Shown: positions 1-5,681 of the stretch, piece by piece
Numbering within the stretch: the first letter of the stretch is position 1
Layout: each line of letters starts with the position of its first letter
Notes under the pieces: model-generated
Seen by the model: only the letters and a program-made list of their open reading frames with translations
The model's database searches: none
Told to the model about the DNA's origin: nothing
Source: Janthinobacterium sp.
GTDB lineage: Bacteria; Pseudomonadota; Gammaproteobacteria; Burkholderiales; Burkholderiaceae_D
Reading direction: 5' to 3'
Assembly (NCBI GenBank): GCA_003482555.1
Contig: DMYQ01000304.1
Span: 1 to 8,647, forward strand
DNA: 8,647 nucleotides
Program-made: the position numbers and the translations under genes

Positions 1-23
1 TAGTTTTGGGTCCAGGTGTGCAT
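1..23 (-). CDS. N-terminus of a probable L-lactate permease (partial, runs off the window)
   Basis: On the minus strand an ATG at 23-21 opens a frame reading MHTWTQN followed by TA-, which would be Tyr if the next base is T or C. A very strong Shine-Dalgarno (GGAGGAG, complement of about 30-36) lies a few bases upstream, so a real gene start here is well supported. Many betaproteobacterial L-lactate permeases (LldP/LctP family, multi-pass inner-membrane lactate importers) begin with a short M-x-T-W-T-Q-x-Y type sequence, and that resemblance is the only basis for the name. Seven codons cannot prove a family. The gene is divergent from the solute-binding protein gene at 308 and shares its upstream region. 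The existence of the gene start is fairly secure; the product name is tentative. Confidence 0.45.
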
Positions 24-54
24 GTCGGTCTCCTCCGGGAATGCGGTCAATGAA

Positions 55-66
55 TTTTTTGTTGTT
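55..66 (-). promoter_or_regulatory. A-R-N type (Hfq distal-face-like) motif in the permease-like leader
   Basis: Read on the minus strand the sequence is AACAACAAAAAA, four perfect A-R-N triplets in a CA-rich unstructured context. It lies about 31 nt upstream of the ATG at 23. A-R-N repeats are the established binding signature for the distal face of Hfq, and AAnAAnAA motifs near start sites mark Hfq/Crc-controlled catabolic genes in pseudomonads. Whether Hfq acts here is inference. It could equally be an ordinary unstructured translation-promoting leader. Confidence 0.25.
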
Positions 67-140
67 GTGTTGCTGCGCGCTGGTAAGCAAGGTCAGCAAG
101 GAGTGTAACGACAGTCGAACGGCCCGGGGTCGTCAAAGGG

Positions 141-178
141 AGTGAAAAGAATTAACGGCAGAAGTGAATATTTTTCAC
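141..178. promoter_or_regulatory. Candidate operator: AGTGAA direct repeat with inverted TTCAC
   Basis: AGTGAA occurs at 141-146 and again at 163-168, 22 bp apart (about two helical turns). The second copy forms an inverted repeat with TTCAC at 174-178, giving GTGAA-N5-TTCAC. The arrangement suits a dimeric DNA-binding regulator in the shared upstream region of the permease-like gene and the sensor operon. No specific regulator family is recognisable and short matches of this size can arise by chance. Confidence 0.2.
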
Positions 179-296
179 GCGAAGCGAAACATCGCCGAGA
201 ATGCCGCTTGACCATATTTGCAGCTTGGGCGGGGGTTTTATGGCAAGATTGTGATCTGGCGCAAATGCAGTGGCGCCGCCCGATTCACCGCCAGAC

Positions 297-301
297 AGGA
301 G
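297..301 (+). promoter_or_regulatory. Ribosome binding site of the flytrap gene
   Basis: AGGAG with a 6-nt spacer before the ATG at 308. It decides the start. The reading frame is open from 218, but only the ATG at 308 has this site and is followed directly by a signal peptide. Confidence 0.8.
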
Positions 302-307
302 ATCACC

Positions 308-1219
308 ATGGTGCGCCAGTTCCGTTCAGGCATCCGGCCGCTTGCGCACGCGCTGGCGCTGGTCTTGTGCGCCGCTCTGCCGGCATGGGCCGCGCCGGCC
401 GACTTGAGCGCCGCCCAGCGCGCCTGGGTGGCGCGACAGGCGGCGCTGCGCTTCGCGCCGGAAAAGGATTATGGCCCCTTCATCTATGTCGACGGGGAAG
501 GCAATCCGCTCGGCCTGTCGATGGATTTTCTGCGCCTGATCGGCGCCAAGACCGGCTTGCGCTTCACCGTCATGGAAGCGCTGAACCTGGACCAGAACCT
601 GGCGCTGGCCAAGTCCGGCGCCGTTGACCTGCTCAGCTCCTTGCGGCCGACGCCGGAGCGCGCCCGCTTCCTCGGCTTCACGACGGCCTATGTGTCGATT
701 CCGGCCGCGCTGATCGAGCGCGCCGGGGCGCCGGCCTCAAGCCTGGCCGACATGGGCGGACGCCGCGTGGCGCTCGGCAAGGGCTATGCGGTGGAGGCTT
801 ATGCGCGCGAGCGCTATCCGACCGTGACCTGGGTGGCGCTGCCGAACGACGAGGAGGCGCTGGCCGAATTGCGCGCCGGCCGGGTCGACGCCGCGGTGGC
901 GGACTTGGCCAGCCTGCGCTTCATCAGCGGGCGGCGCGGCTGGAACGATCTGCGGGTGGTCGAACAGCTGGGCTTTGACTATACGCTCAGCTTTGCCTAC
1001 CGCAAGGACAGCCCGGAACTGGGCGCCGTCCTGCAGCGCGGCTTGCAAGCCATTTCCGCGCGAGAAAAGAACGTCATCCTGGCGCGCTGGCTGCCGCCGC
1101 TGGCCGGCACCTGGCAAAACCGGCCGCTGGCGCCGATGGCCGGTGTCGCCGCCCTGTTGCTGCTGGCCGCCGGCCTGGCCGCCTGGAGCCGGCGCCGGCG
1201 CGGGGACGGGCAGGGATGA
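308..1219 (+). CDS. Membrane-tethered periplasmic solute-binding (Venus flytrap) sensor protein
   Basis: The 303-residue product resembles the bacterial solute-binding protein family 3 (SBP_bac_3), especially the flytrap domains of BvgS/EvgS-type sensors. Residues 1-28 form a Sec signal peptide (basic N-terminus, hydrophobic core, AWA at the cleavage site). The flytrap fold covers about 46-265: the YGPFIYVDGEGNPLGLSMDF stretch near 55-73 is the typical lobe-1 start, DLLSSLRPTPER near 107-118 follows, and the end shows FAYRKDSPEL and GLQAIS..E...I..RWL (about 245-262), typical of the BvgS-like class. A single hydrophobic helix at about 275-294 ends in RRRR and a short cytoplasmic tail, so the protein should be anchored with its flytrap in the periplasm. 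It has no ABC transporter neighbours. Its stop overlaps the start of the hybrid kinase gene (ATGA, 1216-1219), so the two are probably translated together. A role as ligand-sensing partner of that kinase is inference; the ligand is unknown. Confidence 0.87.
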   Translation: MVRQFRSGIRPLAHALALVLCAALPAWAAPADLSAAQRAWVARQAALRFAPEKDYGPFIYVDGEGNPLGLSMDFLRLIGAKTGLRFTVMEALNLDQNLALAKSGAVDLLSSLRPTPERARFLGFTTAYVSIPAALIERAGAPASSLADMGGRRVALGKGYAVEAYARERYPTVTWVALPNDEEALAELRAGRVDAAVADLASLRFISGRRGWNDLRVVEQLGFDYTLSFAYRKDSPELGAVLQRGLQAISAREKNVILARWLPPLAGTWQNRPLAPMAGVAALLLLAAGLAAWSRRRRGDGQG

Positions 1220-4200
1220 GGCCGGCCCCGCGGCGCGCCGCCTTGCGGACTGCGCTGAGCACTCTGCTGCAATTCGGCGTCCTGTATTTTGCGCTGGCCA
1301 TGGCCGCCATCTTCCTGTCCCGGCAGCCGGGCAATATCGCCACGCTGTGGCTGGCCAACGCGCTCGGCATCGCCTACCTGCTGATCCAGCCGCGCGCGCT
1401 GGCGCCGGCCCTGCTGCTGTGCGCGGCCGGCGCCAACCTGTTGGCCAACCTGGCCTACGGCGACACGGCGGCGCTGGCGCTCACCTTCTTGCCGGCGAAC
1501 GCGCTGGAAATGGCCGTCGGCGCCTATCTGGTGCGGCGCGCCGGCGTCGGCCCGGCCTTCGACGAAAGCCCCGGCAACATGCTGCGCTTCGTCGCGCTGG
1601 CGTGCTGCGCGCCGCCGCTGATCGGCGCCACCCTGGGCGCGGCCATCATTTCGGCGCAGGGCTTTTCCACCTTTTCCAGGGTGTGGCCATCCTGGTATGC
1701 CGGCGACATCACCGGTTCGGTCGCCACCATGCCGCTGGCGCTGCTCTTCATCCGCGAGGGCGCGCGCGCCTTTTTCGCCAGGGTCGACTGGCTGCAAACG
1801 GCCGCGCAGGCTTGCCTGTCGGTCGCCGTCAGCGTGTTCGCCCTGCTGTATCTGCCCTTTCCCTTCATTTATGTGATGGTGCCCCTGATGCTGGCGTCGA
1901 TCACGCTCGGCGTCGAGAGCGTCGCCATCCTGGTGTGGTTGTCGCTGCTGGTCACCGCCGGCATGATTTCTGGCGGCTATTTCGCGGCGCCGCCCGTCAC
2001 GGCCGACTGGCAGGTGCTGCTGATTTATCTGCCCATCCTGCTCACCTTGCTGCCCCCGCTGCTGCTGGCCGCGAGCGGCAAGCAGGGGCGCCTGCGCGAG
2101 CAGGTGCGACGCCGCTTCGAGCTGGCCCTGGAACACAATAATATCGAGCTGCAAACCATCATCGACCACATGCCGGCCATGGTCGCCTACTGGGATTCGC
2201 GCCTGCTCAACGAGTTCGGCAACCGCGCCTACCTGGAGTGCTTCGGCCACACGGCGGCGCGCATGCGCGGCATGCACATCGGCGAGGTGATCGGGGCGCA
2301 ACAATACCGCGACAATCTGCCCTTCATCGGCGCCGCGCTGCGCGGCGAAGCGTCCATGTTCGAGCGCAGGAACGACGACGGCAGTGATACCCTGGTCTCT
2401 TACGTGCCCGACATGGCCGAGGGCGTGGTGCTGGGCTTCTATGTGTTCTTGACGGACGTGACGGCGTTGCGGCGCGCGCGCGAGGCCGAGCTGTCGGCGC
2501 AGGCGCAGTTGCAGGGCGTGGTCGACGCGGCCAGCGAATTTTCCATCATCGCCACCGATCTGGAGGGCGTGATCCGGCTCTTCAGCCCGGGCGCGCAACG
2601 CATGCTCGGCTATGCGGCCGAAGAGGTGCTGGGCTTGCGCACGCCGGCCTTGCTGCACCTGCCGCAAGAGGTGGCGCGCCGGGGCGCCGAGCTGAGTTTG
2701 CAACTGGGACGCCAGGTGCAAGGCTTCGACGTGTTCGTCGAACTGCCGCGCCAGGGCCAGGCCGAATCGCGCGAATGGAGCTATGTGCGCAAGGATGGCA
2801 GCCAGGTGCCCGTGAATCTGGTGGTGACGGCCATCGTCGACGCGGACGGCGCCGTCAGCGGTTTTCTCGGCGTGGCCAACGACATCACGGGGCAAAAGCG
2901 CTTGCAGGCCTCGCTGCTGGGCGCCAAGGAACAGGCCGAGGCGGCCAGCCGCGCGAAGAGCGAGTTCGTGGCCAATATGAGCCATGAAATCCGCACGCCG
3001 ATGAACGCGGTGCTGGGCTTGACCCATTTGCTGGGCAGCACGGCGCTCAGTTCCGAGCAAAGGAAGTACCTGGACATGATACGGGTCTCGGGCCAGTCGC
3101 TGATGAGCATCCTGAACGATATCCTCGATTTTTCAAAGGTCGAAGCCGGCCGCATGGAGTTGGCGCCCGTGCCTTTCCAGCTCGACGCGGTGCTCAATGC
3201 GCTGGCCGGCATCATGACCGTGTCGGCCGGCGAAAAGGACCTGGAACTGGCCATCGGCATCGAGGCGGATGTGCCGCGCGCCCTGATCGGCGACGCGCTG
3301 CGCCTGCAGCAAGTGCTCACCAACCTGGTCGGCAACGCCGTCAAGTTCACGGAGCGGGGCGAAGTGTCGCTGCTGGTCGAGCAACTGAGGCGCGAGGGCG
3401 CGCGGGCGCTGTTGCGCTTTCGCGTGCGCGACAGCGGCATCGGCATGGACGCCGGCCAGCAGGCGCATATATTTTCGGCATTTTCGCAGGCCGACGCCTC
3501 GACCACGCGGCGCTTCGGCGGCACCGGCCTGGGGCTGGCGATTTGCAGCCGCCTGGTGCGACTGATGGGCGGCGAAATCGCCGTGGAGAGCGCGCTCGGG
3601 CGCGGCAGCGAGTTTTGCGTGACCCTGCCGCTGACGGTGGGCGCGCCGGCGCCGGCGCCGGCGCCGTCCATGCTGCGCCTGCTGGTGGTGGACGACAACA
3701 GTACCAGCCGCGAGTATTTGTGCAAGACCATCCAGGCCTGGCGCTGGGAAGTCGACTGCGCCGCCTCGGGCGCGGGCGCCATCGCCCAGGTGCGGAGGCG
3801 CCACGCGGCCGGCGCCGCCTACGACGCCGTGCTGGTGGACTGGCAAATGCCGGACATGGATGGGCTGGAAACGATGCGGGCCTTGCGCGCGCTGCTGCCG
3901 CAAGAGGCGATGCCGGTGGTGATCATGGTCAGCGCTTATGGACGGGGCAAGCTGATGCAAACCGAGGGCGCGGCCGAGGCGGACGCGGTTTTGCTCAAGC
4001 CGGTTACGGCCTCGAGCCTGCTCGACACCTTGCACGAGGCGCTGGCCGGGCGCGTCGGCGCCACCATGGCGACGCTGTCCGCACCCGCGCCCACGCCACC
4101 GGTGCGCGGCATCGCGGGCGTGCGCCTGCTGCTGGTGGAAGACAATGCGATGAACCAGGTGGTGGCGCGCGGGGTGCTGGAGGCGGCCGGCGCCATCGTC

Positions 4201-4536
4201 GACACGGTCGACAATGGTTTGCAGGCGGTGCGGCGGCTGCGCCTTGGCGCCGGCGACTACGATATGGTCTTGATGGATGTGCAGATGCCGGTGATGGACG
4301 GCATCGCCGCCACGCGCCTGCTGCGCGGCGAGCTGGGCTTGACCTTGCCGGTGCTGGCCATGACGGCCGGCGTCATGCCGGAAGAGCGCGCGCAATGCCT
4401 GCAGGCGGGCATGGACGGCTTCATCGCCAAGCCCATCGACATCGAGCAAATGCTGGCGGCGATCGCGGCCCGCGCGCCGCTGCCGCGCGGGCGCGAAGGA
4501 GCTGGCGTGGGGGCCGGGTCCAGGGAAGGCGCTTAA
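1216..4536 (+). CDS. MASE1-PAS-PAS hybrid sensor histidine kinase with two receiver domains
   Basis: The 1106-residue inner-membrane hybrid kinase is complete. Residues about 15-287 form a multi-pass MASE1 sensor domain, recognisable from LWLANALGIAYLL (44-56) and WPSWYAGDITGS (157-168). PAS1 covers about 311-425, PAS2 about 431-560 (ending GVANDITGQK). HisKA carries the phosphoacceptor His590 in ANMSHEIRTPMN. The HATPase domain has the N box (N703/N707), G1 DSGIG (739-743) and G2 GGTGLGL (768-774). After an APAPAPAP linker (810-817) come REC1 (about 819-940; D826/D827, phosphoacceptor D875, S906, K928) and REC2 (about 969-1090; E975/D976, D1021, T1050, K1072). All catalytic residues looked for are intact. 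There is no C-terminal Hpt domain, so phosphotransfer onward needs an Hpt protein or regulator encoded elsewhere. The ATG overlaps the TGA of the upstream flytrap gene, which suggests coupled translation and a joint sensor. The signal and the output are unknown. Confidence 0.95.
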   Translation: MRPAPRRAALRTALSTLLQFGVLYFALAMAAIFLSRQPGNIATLWLANALGIAYLLIQPRALAPALLLCAAGANLLANLAYGDTAALALTFLPANALEMAVGAYLVRRAGVGPAFDESPGNMLRFVALACCAPPLIGATLGAAIISAQGFSTFSRVWPSWYAGDITGSVATMPLALLFIREGARAFFARVDWLQTAAQACLSVAVSVFALLYLPFPFIYVMVPLMLASITLGVESVAILVWLSLLVTAGMISGGYFAAPPVTADWQVLLIYLPILLTLLPPLLLAASGKQGRLREQVRRRFELALEHNNIELQTIIDHMPAMVAYWDSRLLNEFGNRAYLECFGHTAARMRGMHIGEVIGAQQYRDNLPFIGAALRGEASMFERRNDDGSDTLVSYVPDMAEGVVLGFYVFLTDVTALRRAREAELSAQAQLQGVVDAASEFSIIATDLEGVIRLFSPGAQRMLGYAAEEVLGLRTPALLHLPQEVARRGAELSLQLGRQVQGFDVFVELPRQGQAESREWSYVRKDGSQVPVNLVVTAIVDADGAVSGFLGVANDITGQKRLQASLLGAKEQAEAASRAKSEFVANMSHEIRTPMNAVLGLTHLLGSTALSSEQRKYLDMIRVSGQSLMSILNDILDFSKVEAGRMELAPVPFQLDAVLNALAGIMTVSAGEKDLELAIGIEADVPRALIGDALRLQQVLTNLVGNAVKFTERGEVSLLVEQLRREGARALLRFRVRDSGIGMDAGQQAHIFSAFSQADASTTRRFGGTGLGLAICSRLVRLMGGEIAVESALGRGSEFCVTLPLTVGAPAPAPAPSMLRLLVVDDNSTSREYLCKTIQAWRWEVDCAASGAGAIAQVRRRHAAGAAYDAVLVDWQMPDMDGLETMRALRALLPQEAMPVVIMVSAYGRGKLMQTEGAAEADAVLLKPVTASSLLDTLHEALAGRVGATMATLSAPAPTPPVRGIAGVRLLLVEDNAMNQVVARGVLEAAGAIVDTVDNGLQAVRRLRLGAGDYDMVLMDVQMPVMDGIAATRLLRGELGLTLPVLAMTAGVMPEERAQCLQAGMDGFIAKPIDIEQMLAAIAARAPLPRGREGAGVGAGSREGA
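3643..3666 (+). repeat. Four tandem GCGCCG hexamers encoding an Ala-Pro linker
   Basis: Four perfect GCGCCG units in register with the reading frame encode (Ala-Pro)4 at residues 810-817 of the hybrid kinase, exactly between the ATPase domain and REC1. Unit number could change by slippage without breaking the frame, altering only linker length. Ala-Pro linkers are common rigid spacers, and in GC-rich genomes such repeats also arise by composition. Confidence 0.8.
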
Positions 4537-4545
4537 AAACCTTCC
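4524..4545. other. Hairpin over the shared stop codons of two converging genes
   Basis: GGAAGG (4524-4529) pairs with CCTTCC (4540-4545) around a 10-nt loop that contains TTAA (4533-4536). That TTAA supplies TAA stops to the hybrid kinase (plus) and to the dehydrogenase (minus). On either strand the six-pair stem could act as a weak bidirectional terminator or transcript end, but there is no U-tract after the stem in either direction, so it is not a canonical intrinsic terminator. Confidence 0.3.
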
Positions 4546-5546
4546 AGCACGATCTTGCCCTTCGCCGTATTGCTCTCGAGGAGTCGATGGGCGCGCTTCA
4601 GGTTGGCCGCGTCGATCTTGCCGAAACGCTCGGCCAGGGTGGTTTTCAGCACGCCGGCGTCGACCAGGCGCGCCACTTCGTCCAGCAGTTCATGCTGCTT
4701 GTGCATGTCCTCGGTCTGGAACAGCGAGCGCGTAAACATCAATTCCCAGTGCAGCGAGACGCTCTTGGTTTTCAACAGGCCGACGTCGAGCGCGCCGCTG
4801 TCGTCGATCATGGCCAGCTTGCCCTGCGGCGCGATGAGTTCGACGATTTGCGCGAAGTGGGCTTCGGTCTGGTTCAAGCCCGCCACATGGCTGACGGGCG
4901 GCAGGCCGAGGCGCTTGATTTCCTCGCTCAGCGGGCGGGTATGGTCGATCACGTGGTGGGCGCCCAGTTGCTTGATCCACTCCACCGTGTCGGGGCGCGA
5001 GGCGCTGCCGATCACCGTCAGGCCGGTCAGCTGGCGCGCCAGTTGCACCAGGATGGAGCCGACGCCGCCGGCCGCGCCTATCACCAGCAGCGACTGGCCC
5101 TGGACGCTCTTGTCGCGGCTCACTTGCAAGCGTTCGAACAGCAATTCCCAGGCGGTGATGGCCGTCAGCGGCATGGCGGCCGCCTCGGCGAAGTCCAGGC
5201 TGGCCGGCATATGGCCGACGATGCGCTCGTCGACCAGGTGCAACTCGCTGTTGGTGCCGGGGCGGGCGATGGAGCCGGCGTACCAGACCCGGTCGCCGGG
5301 CTGGAACAGGGTCACGTCGGGGCCGACGGCGCGCACGATGCCGCTGGCGTCCCAGCCCAGCACGGCCAGTTCGCCCTCGGCCGGGGCGCGGTTGCGGCGG
5401 ATCTTGGTGTCGACTGGATTGACCGAGACGGCTTTGACTTCGACCAGCAAGTCGCGGCCGGCGGCGACGGGCGCCGGCAGTTCGACGTCGAGCAGGGCGT
5501 CGGCGTGGTCGATGGAAAGGGTGTTGCGGTAGGCGATGGCTTTCAT
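4533..5546 (-). CDS. Zinc-independent MDR-family alcohol dehydrogenase / quinone oxidoreductase-like protein
   Basis: The 337-residue cytoplasmic medium-chain dehydrogenase/reductase resembles the 'zinc-binding alcohol dehydrogenase family' subgroup close to NADPH:quinone reductases. The N-terminal GroES-like domain includes SVNPVDTKIR (41-50) and LGWDASGIV (63-71). The Rossmann domain carries the nucleotide-binding loop GAAGGVGS (157-164). The C-terminal end KGKIVLEGF is typical. The protein has no cysteine at all, so neither the structural nor the catalytic zinc of classical alcohol dehydrogenases can be bound in the usual way. It is more likely an NADPH-dependent reductase of quinones, enones or similar electrophiles; the substrate is unknown. 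The ATG at 5546 is preceded by GAGGA with a 6-nt spacer. The gene is divergent from a LysR regulator gene, which most likely controls it. Its stop overlaps that of the converging hybrid kinase gene. Confidence 0.93.
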   Translation of the reverse strand: MKAIAYRNTLSIDHADALLDVELPAPVAAGRDLLVEVKAVSVNPVDTKIRRNRAPAEGELAVLGWDASGIVRAVGPDVTLFQPGDRVWYAGSIARPGTNSELHLVDERIVGHMPASLDFAEAAAMPLTAITAWELLFERLQVSRDKSVQGQSLLVIGAAGGVGSILVQLARQLTGLTVIGSASRPDTVEWIKQLGAHHVIDHTRPLSEEIKRLGLPPVSHVAGLNQTEAHFAQIVELIAPQGKLAMIDDSGALDVGLLKTKSVSLHWELMFTRSLFQTEDMHKQHELLDEVARLVDAGVLKTTLAERFGKIDAANLKRAHRLLESNTAKGKIVLEGF

Positions 5547-5619
5547 GGGATATCCTCAAAGTGTGGCCGGGGCGGATGCGCCGGCGCTGGAAGCATAGGC
5601 TTCGATAGGCGTATCATGA

Positions 5620-5647
5620 TTTCTTTCGCCACAAAGAAAAAGTGGCG
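5620..5647. repeat. Two interleaved inverted repeats upstream of the LysR gene
   Basis: Arm A is TTTCTTT (5620-5626) with its complement AAAGAAA (5633-5639). Arm B is CGCCAC (5627-5632) with its complement GTGGCG (5642-5647). All pairs are perfect. The order A-B-A'-B' means that in RNA the two hairpins exclude each other, and in DNA they give two overlapping dyads. The sequence lies 35-62 bp before the LysR start, a usual place for autoregulatory binding. The functional role is inference. Confidence 0.5.
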
Positions 5648-5665
5648 TTCTGCCGAAACACTTTC

Positions 5666-5672
5666 AAAGGAA
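5666..5672 (+). promoter_or_regulatory. Ribosome binding site supporting a TTG start for the LysR gene
   Basis: AAAGGAA lies 9 nt before TTG 5682. An in-frame TGA at 5676-5678 rules out any earlier start. The protein alignment landmark (LRLDDLGIFVRTAD, the usual LysR N-terminus) begins right after this codon, so TTG is the likely initiator. Confidence 0.7.
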
Positions 5673-5681
5673 TATTGAAAA

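Larger units (their letters stand above)
24..307. other. Divergent intergenic region
   Basis: This stretch lies between the minus-strand permease-like start and the flytrap gene. It is more AT-rich than the genes around it, especially at about 140-255. I found no convincing small gene and no well-spaced -35/-10 pair on either strand. A TTGACC at 208-213 could be a -35, but the only T/A-rich hexamer downstream is about 22 bp away, which is too far. It contains short repeats (AGTGAA twice plus an inverted TTCAC) and, on the minus strand, an A/C-rich leader just before the permease-like gene; both are listed separately. Confidence 0.6.
5547..5681. promoter_or_regulatory. Divergent promoter/operator region between the dehydrogenase and LysR genes
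   Basis: These 135 bp separate two divergent starts, the classic place for LysR-type regulator binding sites that control both genes. It holds a cluster of repeats: ATAGGC at 5595-5600 and 5605-5610 (exactly one helical turn apart), the perfect palindrome ATCATGAT at 5613-5620, and two interleaved inverted repeats at 5620-5647. A TATCAT at 5612-5617 could be a -10 for the LysR gene, and on the minus strand TATGCT (complement of 5593-5598) could be a -10 for the dehydrogenase, but I see no convincing -35 partner for either. Several T-N11-A patterns fit within the dyads, which is suggestive but weak on its own. Confidence 0.55.

Noticed and set aside
208..241. Possible sigma-70 promoter, TTGACC with a downstream T/A-rich hexamer
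   Set aside because: The spacing to TTTTAT is about 22 bp, outside the normal 16-18 bp range.
241..275. TGGC-containing stretch resembling a sigma-54 -24/-12 element
   Set aside because: The GG and GC dinucleotides are not at the required spacing and no TTGC element follows.
218..307. Earlier TTG start at 218 for the flytrap protein
   Set aside because: The 30 extra residues would precede and spoil the signal peptide, and the ATG at 308 has an AGGAG site with ideal spacing.
997..3060. Long open frame of 687 codons on the minus strand antisense to the flytrap and kinase genes
   Set aside because: It is rich in Gln/His/Arg/Ala with no recognisable domain. This is the usual antisense shadow of GC-rich codon bias, and the opposite strand encodes clear, intact domains.
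5620..5647. H-type pseudoknot riboswitch made of the interleaved repeats
   Set aside because: The connecting loops would be 0, 0 and 2 nt, too short to form both stems at once, and no known riboswitch consensus is visible. Kept only as alternative hairpins or overlapping dyads.
3543..5678. Long plus-strand open frame of 711 codons running through the kinase end and across the dehydrogenase
   Set aside because: Composition is low-complexity Arg/Gly/Ala, it overlaps two well-supported genes in other frames or strands, and no motif was recognised.
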